Shown here in pieces: positions 39,324 through 51,830 of a stretch of 64,000 nucleotides of DNA. The notes below the pieces were generated by a model. The model was not told the origin of the DNA. It did not search any database and worked only from the letters and a program-made list of their open reading frames with translations. The DNA is from Piscicola geometra. Its lineage: Eukaryota; Annelida; Clitellata; Hirudinida; Piscicolidae. A program made the position numbers and the translations under genes. The DNA lies in NCBI GenBank assembly GCA_943735955.1, contig OX030958.1, positions 9,661,126-9,725,125 on the forward strand, read 5' to 3'. Positions within the stretch are counted from its first letter, which is position 1; every line of letters starts with the position of its first letter.

Positions 39324-39960
39324 AGAAATTCAAAACTCAGACTTCAAATTACTTTAAATCTAAAATATGAAATAAAATAATTAATTATTTGTTTTCATAA
39401 AATAAATATCTTTTAATAAGAATTGAAAGAAAAAAATTGATACGTCGTTTTACTGGAGTTGGTCTCCCACTAAATTCAGTTAGACTGGTATACCGTATAC
39501 GACTAAAACAGACTTTGTCTAAAATAGACCTTAGAGTCCAAGGCTTAGACGAAATCTCGCTTAACAAAAATTCACCTTGGAAGAAAGAAATCTCAAAACT
39601 AGCCTTTGGGTTAGGGTCAAGATATATTTTTAAAGATTATTTCGTCGAAGGTCGATTATAATATCTTTTTCAACTACCCTCAAAAACTTGAATTGATAAT
39701 TAATGACGTTCTTTGCTCATTAGTCTTTCTTAATCAAGTTAACTTATCAAAATTATAGAAATTCAGTTTCGAGTACTATTATTGCTTTCCATAATACCCA
39801 TTCTTGTTTTTAAAATTTATGTCTGAACTCAAGTTCCAAAAAACAATTATTCTTTCGAAAAGATGCTTTCTAAACAGTATGCCTATCCGAATAATCTGGT
39901 CTTTTAAGGTACATCGGGCACCGTTTTGATTTAATGCCATGAAAGTTCTCAATTATAGGC
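39324..39960. other. intergenic
   Basis: An open stretch of 74 codons at 39437-39661 (+) is not repetitive but has no recognised family and no promoter or splice support. Otherwise AT-rich with no feature. Confidence 0.35.
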
Positions 39961-39964
39961 TATA

Positions 39965-40762
39965 AATAATTTATATAAACATAAATTATAATTTTATAAA
40001 TATAAGTTATATAATTATAAATGATATAATTATAAATTTATAATTATAAATTATATAATTATAAATTATATAATTATAAATTATATAATTATAAATTATA
40101 TAATTATAAATTATATAATTATAAATTATATAATTATAAATTATATAATTATAAATTATATAATTATAAATTATATAATTATAAATTATATAATTATAAA
40201 TTATATAATTATAAATTATATAATTATAAATTATATAATTATAAATTATATAATTATAAATTATATAATTATAAATTATATAATTATAAATTATATAACT
40301 ATAAATTATATAATTATAAATTATATAATTATAAATTATACAATAATAAATAATATTATAAATTATAAAATAATAAATAATATAATTATAAATTATACAA
40401 TAATAAATTATATAATATTAAATTATATAATAACAAATTATATAATAATAAATTATATAATAATAAATTATATAATAATAAATTATATAATAATAAATTA
40501 TATAATAATAAATTAAATAATAATAAATTATATAATAATAAATTATATAATAATAAATTATATAATAATAAATTATATAATAATAAATTATATAATAATA
40601 AATTATATAATAATAAATTATATAATAATAAATTATATAATAATAAATTATATAATAATAAATTATATAATAATAAATTATCTAATAATAAATTATCTAA
40701 TAATAAATTATATAATTATAAATTATATAATTATAAATTATATAATTATAAATTATATAATT
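39965..40762. repeat. AT-only satellite, 15-bp period in two variants
   Basis: The first half (to about 40330) repeats TTATAAATTATATAA. The second half (about 40400-40720) repeats TATAATAATAAATTA. Both units are 15 bp, and the first variant reappears in the last three units (40700-40760). There are about 50 units in all. Confidence 0.95.
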
Positions 40763-41619
40763 TATAGGCCTATATGGCAAGTCATACTAAACAATGAAAT
40801 CTTGCAAACTCATTTAAATGCTCGATGAAGCTATATTTTGAAGGTACAAAAAAGCATCTGTGAATCGTCTTCACTATACAAAATCATATAGAAAATGCAT
40901 AATTCACAAGAGAAATAGCGCTACACAATAAATAAATTATAATTAATTATTTTATAATTATCCAAGGGCACAAGGGAGTAAGGTCTAATAGTGGAGGGAT
41001 GGTGCATGCATGTTCAATTAATTGACAAATTCTTTAACAATTCATCATACAAAAATACATACTCAAACTCTTCAGATTAGCTGCGTCTCAATTCATCATC
41101 ATCATCAAACAATAACAACAGAAAAATACCATCATCATCATCATTATCATCATCAATATACCATAAATCAAAAATAAAATTAGCAATAGTATAAAAGCTA
41201 GTTTTTTCCACTGCGCGCCACCCCCTTTATAGGACATTCCCATCATTCTTCGTGGAAATAAAAACAAAACAAAAACAGTTACAGTTTACATAAACCTACG
41301 TCCAGCTGTTCATACTAATAGTTGAAGCTACATCGTTGCATCTTTCTGAGGTCCGTCATTTTAAAATGCCCCATCGAAACGTGGAAAGTGATCTTCGCCG
41401 ACCCTCCTAACTTAAGCAATGTTTTATCCAACTATCCATCCATCTATTCAACCATCCACACACACACATATCCATCCATCCACCCATGCATCCATCTATC
41501 CACCCATCCATCCATCTACGCACCCACCCATGCGTGCAACCATCCACACACCCACACATCCATCCACCTATGCATGCATACATCCATCCATGCAACCACC
41601 CACCGATCCCAACCATCCA
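40763..41619. other. 3' flank of PTPN9 with CCAT-rich short repeats
   Basis: No gene. 41440-41615 is rich in CATCCATC and CACACA short repeats directly downstream (minus sense) of the PTPN9 stop, probably in its 3' untranslated region. Confidence 0.45.
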
Positions 41620-44600
41620 TCACAGCTTGTCGTGTCTCTTGGCGTATGTGAGGATGGCGTGGTACACGAAGATGTACTGTTCGGGCATTTGAATGCTGTA
41701 CGCCCGCTGCTCCCGAAGACGTCTGCGGTGGTGGTGGTTGGGATGGAGGGGGTGGTTGGGATGGAGGGGGTGGTTGGGATGGGGGGGGGTGGTTGGGATG
41801 GAAAGGGTGGTTGGGATGGGAGGGTGGTTGGAATGGAGGGGGTGGTTGGGATGGAGGAGGTGGTTGGGATGGAGGGGGTGGTTGGGATGGAGGAGGTGGT
41901 TGGGATGGAGAAGGTGGTTGGGGTGGGGGGGGTGGTTGGGATGGAGAGGGTGGTTGGGATGGAGGAGGTGGTTGGGATGGAGGGGGTGGTTGGGATGGAG
42001 GAGGTGGTTGGGATGGAGGGGGTGGTTGGGATGGAGGAGGTGGTTGGGATGGAAGGGGTGGTTGGGATGGAGGAGGTGGTTGGGATGGAGGGGGTGGTTG
42101 GGATGGAGGAAGTGGTTGGGATGGAGGGGGTGGTTGGGATGGAGGAGGTGGTTGGGATGGAGGGGGTGGTTGGGATAGAGGAAGTGGTTGGTATGGAGGA
42201 GGTGGTTGGGATGGAGGAGGTGGTTGGGATGGAGGGGGTGGTTGGGATGGAGGGGGTGGTTGGGATGGAGTGGGTGGTTGGGATGGAAGGGGTGGTTGGG
42301 ATGGAGGGTGATGGTAATGGCGGTGGTAAAACATTTCTGGTGCTGATAGTAGTTTGCTCACTGTTACTATTACTAACAAAACTATCAATAGCACAACCAT
42401 TAACACAAAACATCATTACCACCACCACCACCATCATCATCATCACCACAACTATCATCATCATCACCACAACCATCATCATCATCACCACAAGCATCGT
42501 CATCATAACCTGATCGTCTCGTAGACATTCACCATTCCTAGTTCGTTCATCATCTCAATCAAGATGTCGACCGCTAAGAAGGTTCCTGATGATGATGATG
42601 ATGATAGTAGAGGCATTTAGAATAATGATGATGGAGATGATGGTGGCAAACATTTCAATAATGTTGATGATGATAATAGTAGTAAAAAATCAATAATAAA
42701 CATCATTATCATGATATTTCATATTTAAATATCCTAAACTCACCGGTCCTGCCAATACCAGCACTGCAATGCACGAGGATGGGCGGTTGGTCGACGGCAT
42801 CTTTGCCTCCTCCCCCGCTCGTTCCCTCTTCCATCGTCCCAACTTCAGCGGGCTTCGCTACAAAACTCCGGTCATTTCCACCTCCTCCAGCAGAAGCAAC
42901 GACAGCTTCAGCGCCACAAGCGGGCATGACGCCGTCGTTGAAGAGTTGGATGGATTGCGGTGTGGGTGACTCGATCAGCGCCTTGTAGAGGTCTGCTGGA
43001 GATGTTTGGGTGTGCTTATTTAATAGATGCTGTTTGCGAATGCCTTTGCCGTCTTAATCGTACAATGCCTTAAATGCATCTTTCCACCATCGATAATCCT
43101 GCCTCTATTCGCTCACCAAGATCATATATTCAAGACACTCCATGCCACACCACCCAACCCCTACACATCATCATCACCCCCTTCCATCCTAAAATATCAC
43201 ACCATCCCACTCATCCACACCCATCTAACCCCCCCCCCCCCAACCAACCAACGAACCACGACTCTCTCGACAGAACTTGCGCCATTGCAGTCCCCTCATC
43301 TCTCGGACATAGTCGAGTAGGTCGAGAAAGTCGTCGGCGCTGTTGGGAACTCCGTAGTCAGGCCAGCCCTCGAAGTGCACGTGCTTCACTTCCCTCGTTT
43401 CGCATGTCTGTGTGAACGTGTGTGTTGTGTGTGTGTGATGAAGGTGTTGTTGTGTGTGTGTTGTTGTGTGTGAATGTGTGTGTGTTGTTGTGTGTGTTGT
43501 TGTGTGTGTGAATGTGTGTTTGTTGTTGTGTGTTGTTGTGTGTGTTGTGTGTGTGAATGTGTGTGTGTGTGATGAAGGTGTGTTGTTGTGTGTGTTGTGT
43601 GTGTGATGAAGGTGTGTTGTTGTGTGTTGTTGTTGTGTGTGTTGTTGTGTATGTGTGTGTGAATGTGTGTGTTGTGTGTATGCGTGTGTGTTGTGTGTGT
43701 GAACGTGTGTGTTGTTGTGTGTGTTGTTGTGTGTGTTGTTGTGTGTGAATGTGTGTGTGTTGTTGTGTGTATTGTTGTGTGTGAATGTGTGTGTGTTGTT
43801 GTGTGTGTTGTTGTGTGTATGAATGTGTGTGTTGTTGTGTGTGTTGTTGTGTGTGAATGTGTGTGTGTTGTTGTGTGTGAATGTCTGTGTGAATGTGTGT
43901 GTGTTGTTGTGTGTGTTGTTGTTGTGTGTATGGGTGTGTGTTGTTGTGTGTGAATGTGTGTGTGTTGTTGTGTGTGTTGTTGTTGTGTATTGTTGTTGTG
44001 TGTTGTTGTTGTTGTGTGTTGTTGTTGTGTGTTGTTGTTGTTGTGTGTTGTTGTTGTGTGTGTTGTTGTGTGCGAATGTGTGTGTTGTTGTGTGTGTTGT
44101 TGTGTGTGTTGTTGTGTGGGGAAGGGTAAGGTCGTGTTTTGTGTTTGTGTGTGTGATGCCACCACCACCACCACCACCATCATCATCATCTCTACCTAGT
44201 AACCACCATGAAAAATATGCTATTTAGTAACCCCCCTCCCCGCTCCCCCCCCCCACCACCTCAAGATTCTGGAGGAGGAGTGTGGTGGTGGTGATGGATG
44301 GAAGGGGCTTTTCCTGCTCGCAGTGGATGACAGCAAGGTCTGCGAACTGGAGGATGGTGGCGTCGTCGTCAGGCCAGTACTGCTCGCACTTGTTCCTGTC
44401 CCTCTCCACCGTCCTGTGGGGGAGTCGTTGGGATGGGTGTGGATGGGTGGGTGGGTGTGGAGGTGGGTGGGTATGTTGTGGAATGAGTGGATGGTATAGT
44501 GAGATGGGTGGGTATGTTGTGGAATGGATGGGTATGTTGTGGAATGAGTGGATGGGATAGTGGGATAGGTGGGTGGGTGGATTGTGGGTTGGTGGATTTT

Positions 44601-47600
44601 GGGTGGGTGGATATGTTGTGGACGGGTGAGTGCAAAAGAGGTCATATAGTAGAAAGATAGGGGGGGGGGGTGGATGATTGTGTGGAATGGGATAGTTATG
44701 TTGGTGGAATGGTGGAGTGTGGGTGGGATGGAAAAGTGTGAGATGGATGGATGTGGATGGATGGATGTGGATGGTGGGATTGGATGAGTTAGTGATTGGA
44801 TGACAGCTGGATGAAAGTGATAGAATGGGAGAACAATTCGAAATGATCGAGGGAAACCTGGTCGTCATGACGATCAACAACACTCGTTGCTGCCACACCA
44901 TCTGCCAGAAGTCTCCTGTGGTGTCCTTCATGGGGCCTTCATGCAGTGTTGTTGTTGTTGTTGTTGTTATTGGTGTTGTTAGGGTATTTATTATTATATT
45001 TGTTTATTACTAATAGTATCTTTAATATTCATAGAATATTTATTACTCATTTTTTAAATTCTTAGTATGATTATTATTCGTAGTATCTTTATTACTCCTT
45101 TTTTTAATTCTTAGTATGATTATTATTCGTAGTATCTTTATCATTATTATTATATTTATTAAAAGTATTTAAAATATTCATTATTATGAATCATAAAATT
45201 ATACAATTATTATTATTAGAGTTATTAATCTCTCAATAATGGACTCTGACCTTGCGTCGAGATGTACTGACGCTTGCGCTTGAAGCCGTCAACGAAGTTT
45301 GCATTTATGTAGTCGGAATGGTCGGTAGTGGTGGTAGTAGTAGTGGTGGTTGGAGTGGCAGTGCTAGTAGTAGTAGTAGTGGTGGTGGTGGTGGGCGCGT
45401 TGAGTTTAACTCTCGTCTGGTCCAGGCATAGGACATCGTGATATCTGTTCTTATCTTGGTTCACTTTTGATCTGCATTTCACAAATAATTCATTTTATAA
45501 AAATCAATTTATTTATTTACTTTAAAAAAAATTATTTTACTTAACTCTCTAAAAATTGACACCCCTACATAGAACACTACAACGTATGCAGTGTGCCAAT
45601 GCCTACTTGGCTGCGTGGAAGGTTCCGGCGGGTGGCAACTTCTTCAGCTCGGCGTACTCCTGCTCGAGGCCCTGGTCGCCCAGCTGCTGGCGGTAGTGGA
45701 GCAGCTGCGGAGGCGTCACGTGGTCGAGGAAGTTGTAGTTGATGACGCCTGTGTTGTGGTTGTATGGTGGTGATTGTTGGGGTTGTGGTTGTGGTTGTAT
45801 GGTGGTGGTTGTTGGAGTTGTATGGTGGTGGTTGTTGGGGTTGTATGGTGGTGGTTGTTGTGGTTGTATGGTGGTGGTTGTTGGGGTTGTGGTTGTATAG
45901 TGGTGGTTGTTGGGGTTGTTGGGGTTGTGGCTGTTGTGTAATGATGAAGTGGTGTAGTTTAGTTGTTGGTGTCTTGGTTTAGTTGTTGGTGTTGTGTTTG
46001 AAATTATTGATGTTGGTGATTTGGTTGTCGTTTGTAATTGAAGTTATTTTGTTGTTTATCTTAACAAAAGTAGTTGTTTTGTTGTTGTATGAGAAAGGCA
46101 GGGTGAAATGATGATGGTTCCTATCTGGCCTTCACAATCAGGCAATCACGTGATGCTTCAGGCGTGTTATGAAGCGAGTTGTATGCGCGATGTGAGTGCA
46201 CGTCGATTTACTATAGTCATTATGATTATGATTATGATTATAATTATGATCAGATACAATATTTTTTTTATTCATCATAATTTTATTATTTTTTATTTTT
46301 ACAAAATTCCTTTCCTTTTGACTGATCTCTCTAGTTTAAAAATACATGTACAAAACAAAGCAAGAATTCAAATTATCTTACTATCAATAAATTCAATAAC
46401 TCTTAAAACAATTATAAATATGAATTGTGTTATTAAACAATTTAGGTATATTACATAAATCAATAAAAATGTCAGCCAACCCTCTTTTTGGATAGGTTTA
46501 CTTTTAGTTACGCCAGAAGATGATGCTGATGATGATGCTGCGATAAGTTTCTCTTCCTCGTTTTGAATAATTCTCCCTTTCCTTCTTTTCGCCTTATCCT
46601 TTGACATTTCTCTGCATGTGTGTGTGTATGTGTGTGTGTGCGTGTGTATGTTTGTGTGTGTGTATGTATGTGTGTGTGTGTGTGTGCGTATGAGCAATAA
46701 CTCACGAATCATCTTCATCATCATCAAAACTTGCTATTGACTCAAATTTACTCTTCATCCCCTCTCCACCACTCAAGCCCTTATTATTTGTATTATTATT
46801 ATTATTATTAATACTAATACTGTTTATATTATTATTTTTGATATTATAGTTTTTATTGATGTTATCACACGGGATGGATCGAAAGTGAGATAGGTCGCAT
46901 GGCTGAAGGCCTGCAAAGTCTGCGTAAGTATTTGTTATGCTGTCTATGTTATTATTGGTATTATTTTTATTATTTACATTATTAATAGTTCTGTTGTTGT
47001 TGTTGTTTTTACTTGAAATAATACTGTTCGTAGTGCTGGTAATGATGCTAGTATTTTTACTCTTGGAACTATCATCATGACCATTCGCCTGTGTGGTATC
47101 ATCATCATAGTAATATTGGAGGTGATCGTTGGGCGATGATGATAATGATGATGAGGAGGAGGATGATGATGATGATGATTGGTTAGATTCGTTGAGAAAG
47201 AAGGCATCTATCTTTTCTTTTATTCGTTTATCGACTTCTTCTTTTCCTTCTTTCACTCCTGTTTTGTTGTTGATGTTGATGATGTGGCTGTGTGTTATAA
47301 CGATTTGTTACTGCGCTTTTTATTTTAAAATATATAAATAAAAAATAAGATCAATAATAATAATATGATGGTGGTTAGGGTGCTTCCAAAAAATGAAAGT
47401 ATCAGGATCGTGTTCGCCAACCCTGCATTACATGATGCTAGTTAGAAAAAGGCTGTAAAAAAAATTGGTGGAAAATAATAATATTTAGGACATGCTCAAC
47501 GCTTTCAAAGTTTTCAATATTTGTGTCAAAACCTGCGATCGCGAGTTAAAACCTGTAGAACACATCTATGACAGTTGTAGATACTTTATTAACTGAAAAT

Positions 47601-50600
47601 TTATCCAGCGTCAAAATCAAAATTATCAGTATTAATATTCAATAGTCATCAAAAGTCATTCAAAAGTCCTAACGTTTATGTTCTTTGGGAACTAACTGTA
47701 ACTTGGCATCAACTGCTGATGACTTAGTCGGTGCCGAAAACTTTTTTCTATGGTCCTCGAAGACTTGAAGGAGATATTGCTTCTGTTCTTCATTGCGTGT
47801 CAAACTTGTGTTGAACTCTTGAATCAACGCAACCCCACGTTCAGCCAAGTCATTGACGAATTTGACAGATTGCACAAGTCGTTTGCTTTCTTGATACTCT
47901 GATTGAGATTCCCACTCACTGGGATCGACCTGCAAGAAGTCCTGGGATATGCCAAGAATCGTGAAGAAATAGTTAGTGTTCTTTGTAACAAAGTTGTGAA
48001 GTTTCTTAGTAGTTGGATGCTCAAATGGCTGAATTCGTTTTAGAGGCTCATCTGAGCCTTCAACTTCTTGGAGTGCCACTACCATCAAGCGCTTCTCCTC
48101 TATAGTGACAGCATCATCAAAGAAGCCAAAGGCAATAAGTGTTTCAGAGAGATACCAAAGGTGTCGCTCAAAGGCTGTAGTGGCAGCCTTGGCAATTTCA
48201 GTATTTGGATATTCAGATAAAGCACATAACAGTGCAAGGTCTTGTCGTGGAGCACAGTTTGCAGCTGGACTTTCAAACCAGTATTTCAGATATACTTTAG
48301 TGATGAACAAACTTACTTCTTGCAGGTGATGCCATATTTTCTGACCATAGGAAAGACCTCTAGATTTTCGACAGCTGGCGCCTGCGTCTAGTGGATCGTA
48401 TTGTTTGCGAAATAACCACATCTTTATGGAATAAATGGCCCTCGCCATCCATCGAGCTCTGTGAATAGCACCAGGGTACCGAAACCGTATTCCACGTTCA
48501 GGTGTGCCTCCTAAGAAAATGATAGACAGTTCAAGCAATTCACAGTAGTCGTCACGAGGTTGAAATTTATTCAGCTGAGACTGTGCAAACTTTATGACAT
48601 CATCCTTCCAAGGAGCTATCATACTTGCTAAAGTGTTATCTTCAACTGCTGTACAAAATAACTTCTGGTCAATACGGGGCCAACAAATTTTGAAATGACC
48701 AAACAACTCCATGTTAGGAGACCTTGAGACGTCATGAACGCTGAAAACCTTTTCAAGAATAATTTCGGAGATGTGGTGACGACAGGCCAAATTGATTAAC
48801 TGTCGACCAAGCTCTGCTTCCAGACGAATACAAGTGCCACCTTTTGTTCCAGCATTTGAAGGCGTTGTATCAAAGCAGAGACCCTTGATCCTGTCTCGCA
48901 AGCCCCATTCATCAATAGTTTGTGTGATTGCTTGTGACATTGAAGCCGCCGTGCCATCTTGGAGCTTAGGGACAGCTAACAATTTTACCACATCCTGTCC
49001 AGAAACCAGAATTGGAAGTCGATCGACTTTAACCCGTAAAATGGTAAAAACGTGTATTTTGAAACGTGTTGAGCATGTTCTAAATATTAATTTAATTAAG
49101 AAATATTTTGGCTATTGAGTTTTTATGTGAGACATCATCAAATGATGGGTTGGTCGATAATGAATACCTAATTTAAAAATTTAGCATTATGGATGGAAGC
49201 ACCCTAATGGTGGTGATGATGATGATGATAGTAAGATTTGTTTTTTCATCATAATAAAAACCTTCATCGTTTGTTGAATTGCGGTGAGAAGAGAAGTTGG
49301 AGGAGAGAAACTTTTTGTATGCGGGTGATGACGACGCTGATGATGATGCTGATGATGATGATGTTGTGTTTAGCAAGAGGCATTTTCTAATCCAGGTGAG
49401 ATGGTTGTGTTTGAGTTTACCTGGATGAAACAATAGAATATAATTACTCAAAGTTTTCAAAAATAAAAAAAACAATTTTAATTATACAATTCCTTCACAT
49501 AATAATATTCGTTAATATTTTTTAAAACCTCATATTAAAACAAATCCAAATAATTAATTTAACATTAATCAATTTATACTCCATAAAAACTATCCATACA
49601 ATATTAAGCCATTGGATCTTGAGTCTATAACATCTCAAAACTGTCCTAACCCCCTCCCCCCCCCCCACGTACCACCCATATGGTAGGGAATGGTGGAAAG
49701 GGGTAGGTGGTTGGGGAGGTCAGGCAGGGTGATGGTGTACACCTGAGGTTGAAGGTTCAACTATCAGTGGGAAGAACTATTAGAAACTAAATAGAAATTA
49801 TTTATAATTAATTTATTGAATTCGCTTTTGCCAATTTTGAATACAAATCACCCATTTTTCTACAAACATTCCATCCCAACCCCCAATCAATATCAACCCT
49901 CCTTCCCCCCTCCCTTTTGAGCCAACCTCTTGAAAACACCCCAATCACCCCCCCCCCCCAAACCCACCCTATTCCTGAGCTTCTCCAGAAGGAAGGGGTG
50001 CAGCAGCTTGAAGGGCGCCTTGAACCAGAGGGGTGCTGAGACGATCAACACCTTCTTCAGACGAGCTGGATAACTGCCCTGGGTGGGTGGGTGGTGAAGG
50101 ATGGGGGTGGATGGAGGGGTTGGTTGGGCTGGAAAAATGGGGGAAGGGGGTTCGATGGGTTGGTTGGGGTGGATGGGGTTGAAAGACGGATGCTTGAAAA
50201 CATGGAATAAAATAACCTTTAAAACCTCTTTGCACTCTCAATACTCCCACACTCTTCTCAACTCACCTTCTCTCCCCTTCCCCATCACTACCCCTCCAGA
50301 CCACTCCCACACTCTTCTCAAACTCACCTTCTCTCCCCTTCCCCATCACTACCTCTCCAGACCACTCCCACACTCTCAAGCAAGCCCCTCCCATCCACAC
50401 AGCCACCTTGAGGAGCTTGAGTATCTTGATGGAGAGGTCAAGGTCAAAGTGCATGTACTTGGAGAAGGTCATGTCGTAAATGAAGACCAGACCCCTCTTT
50501 TGCGTCTCCACGCTGTGGTGTGGTGGTGGTGGTGGTGATAGTTGTGGTAGTGGTAATAATAATAAACATCATCATCATCATCGTCATCAACATTATCAAC

Positions 50601-51830
50601 ACAACAACACAATACTTTATTTGCAAGCAAATGAGATCAGAAGCAATTACTTGCTTATTACCTTCATCCTAATCCTCATCATCATCATCCTCATCATCTT
50701 CCACCTCATCATCATCCTCATCATCTTCCACCTCATCATCTTCCCCCTCATCATCATCCACAATCAACCCATTACTTTTCCAAGGCAGCGTCAAGTTGGA
50801 AGACGAAAGCCTTAAGGAGGTTGTTGTGCGTGGTGGAGGGAGGGTGGTGCAGGCGACAAGTGAACAACACCACGCCCGAGCCCTCGTGGTCAGGTTCGGA
50901 CTGTGGGAGGAGGGATGGGGAGTGAGGAGGAGGGTAGAGTGTGGTTGGGAGGAAGGATAGGATAGGATAGTTGTGGTTGGGATGGGTTTGTGTGTTTGGG
51001 ATGGGTTTGTGTGGTTGGGATGGGTTTGTGTGTTTGGGATGGGTTTGTGTGGTTGGGATGGGTTTGGTTTGGTTGGGATAAGTTTTTTGTACGAATGGGA
51101 TTGGTTTGATAGAGTGGGTGGTTCGGATGGGCTTGTTGAAATGAGTGTTATTGAGGTGGGTGTGGTTATTATGAGTAATGGAGTTTGTTTAAACTGTGGT
51201 CTAGGCATGCATGTGAATATATTTCAATATACAAATAAAAAAAAGATTTATAGGAAATACTATGCCAAATAAAATGCCCATCCTTAAACTGCAGTCTCTT
51301 ACAAGAATGGTCAGTTTCCTGGTCAGTAGTTCTTTCTTGATGTCTTCATTGTAAGGGTCGATTTGCAAGAGACCCTCTTTGGTTCGGATTGACTGAGCAA
51401 GATTTTAATGATTTGTGAGATGGAAAGATTTTTGTGATTTAATTAGCTTGTCTTTAGATGCTGTTCTTTTAGAATGAAATATTGATTAGTTAGATCTTTG
51501 CATAAATCCATTTAAACCCCTATATAAATCATTTGAGTTTATATGGAAGAGAGGATTGAAAAAAATGTGCATTTTATGTTCTGATTTAACAAAACCAATC
51601 ACACAATAATAATAAATAGGTCAATAGTAGGTGAATTATTGAGGCCATAACTTAAGGGGCTCAAACCTGGTGGGCCACGTAGAGCTCGAGAGCCCGTTGG
51701 GAGTTTAGTTTGCGCGCATAGAGGAACTTTGTGGCAGTGCTGATGGAGGGTGTCTCGAATAAGGGATGCACGAGCTGCAGTTCACAAAAAGAAGAGAAGA
51801 ATTCTTCTAATGCCTTGAATGGGTTAATTT
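41620..51830 (-). CDS. PTPN9: tyrosine-protein phosphatase non-receptor type 9 (MEG2): CRAL-TRIO plus PTP; first exon not found
   Basis: Seventeen minus-strand exons with consistent phases: 51830-51667, 51392-51303, 50900-50776, 50512-50407, 50078-49968, 49742-49673, 49420-49262, 47258-46706, 46611-46481, 45748-45607, 45471-45251, 44936-44858, 44413-44260, 43407-43272 (end approximate), 42995-42744, 42585-42510, 41722-41620; about 889 residues plus an undetected 5' exon ending in phase 1. The CRAL-TRIO lipid-binding part shows SATKFLYARK-like helix, VVLFTCRLHHP, GLVFIYDM and ARLKKVLIVSAPLWFKAPFK. The PTP part shows DKNRYHDVLCLDQTRV, DYINANF, GDFWQMVW, WPDYGVP, HCSAGIGRTG (catalytic Cys and Arg intact) and the Q-loop QRAYSIQMPEQY. 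MEG2 acts on secretory vesicles. It is about 300 residues longer than the human protein, owing to an Asn/Ser-rich linker (47258-46706) and Thr- and Gly-rich inserts in the PTP domain. Confidence 0.92.
41728..42308. repeat. 18-bp minisatellite in last PTPN9 intron
   Basis: About 32 copies of TGGTTGGGATGGAGGAGG and close variants (GGGG, AAGG, AGTG). It begins 6 bp from the acceptor of the last PTPN9 exon. The 300+ residue frames on both strands are artefacts of an 18-bp unit being a multiple of three. Confidence 0.97.
43412..44120. repeat. TG/TTG compound microsatellite in PTPN9 intron
   Basis: About 700 bp of GTGTGTTGTTGTG-type units, starting 5 bp upstream (minus sense) of the acceptor of the WPD-loop exon. 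Followed by CCACCA and GGATGG-rich runs up to 44820 in neighbouring introns. Confidence 0.96.
45755..45990. repeat. GGTTGT-rich tandem repeat in PTPN9 intron
   Basis: About 27-bp imperfect units (TTGGGGTTGTATGGTGGTGG) adjacent to the acceptor of the exon at 45748. Confidence 0.85.
47376..49206 (-). mobile_element. hAT-like DNA transposon (1,831 bp) inside a PTPN9 intron
   Basis: Perfect 8-bp target-site duplication ATGGTGGT at 47368-47375 and 49207-49214. Perfect 13-bp terminal inverted repeats TAGGGTGCTTCCA. A second, internal inverted repeat of 22 bp (one mismatch, around GGACATGCTCAAC) lies 103 bp and 117 bp inside the two ends (47479-47500 and 49068-49089), a likely binding site. One large minus-strand ORF occupies the interior. 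It sits in the intron between PTPN9 exons 49420-49262 and 47258-46706, in the same orientation as the gene. Confidence 0.92.
47669..49111 (-). CDS. hAT-like transposase, probably N-terminally truncated
   Basis: Open from the stop at about 49112 down to 47669 (about 480 codons), but with no in-frame ATG until about 48940, so the N-terminal DNA-binding part seems lost or on a missing exon. Key segments: KVDRLPILVSG and LLAVPKL; GLCFDTTPSNAG-GG about 30 residues before LINLACRHHISE. The latter pair corresponds to the hAT pattern D-x4-N followed by C-x-H. Then LFGHFK-x-CWPRID, RDDYCELLELSIIFLGG and HRARWMARAIYS. The family is widespread in invertebrate genomes as uncharacterised proteins; I place it in hAT from the 8-bp duplication and this motif order. 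No internal stop is present, so decay is recent. Confidence 0.75.
   Translation of the reverse strand, partial: PKYFLIKLIFRTCSTRFKIHVFTILRVKVDRLPILVSGQDVVKLLAVPKLQDGTAASMSQAITQTIDEWGLRDRIKGLCFDTTPSNAGTKGGTCIRLEAELGRQLINLACRHHISEIILEKVFSVHDVSRSPNMELFGHFKICWPRIDQKLFCTAVEDNTLASMIAPWKDDVIKFAQSQLNKFQPRDDYCELLELSIIFLGGTPERGIRFRYPGAIHRARWMARAIYSIKMWLFRKQYDPLDAGASCRKSRGLSYGQKIWHHLQEVSLFITKVYLKYWFESPAANCAPRQDLALLCALSEYPNTEIAKAATTAFERHLWYLSETLIAFGFFDDAVTIEEKRLMVVALQEVEGSDEPLKRIQPFEHPTTKKLHNFVTKNTNYFFTILGISQDFLQVDPSEWESQSEYQESKRLVQSVKFVNDLAERGVALIQEFNTSLTRNEEQKQYLLQVFEDHRKKFSAPTKSSAVDAKLQLVPKEHKR

Noticed and set aside
39437..39661. 74-residue non-repetitive open frame (+)
   Set aside because: No splice, promoter or family evidence; length compatible with chance.
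41419..42513. 364-residue frame of GVVGMEE repeats (+) and 300-residue Pro/Gln frames (-)
   Set aside because: 18-bp minisatellite; open in several frames on both strands because the unit is a multiple of three. It lies in a PTPN9 intron.
43386..44230. His/Thr and Cys/Val frames over TG/TTG repeats
   Set aside because: Compound microsatellite in a PTPN9 intron.
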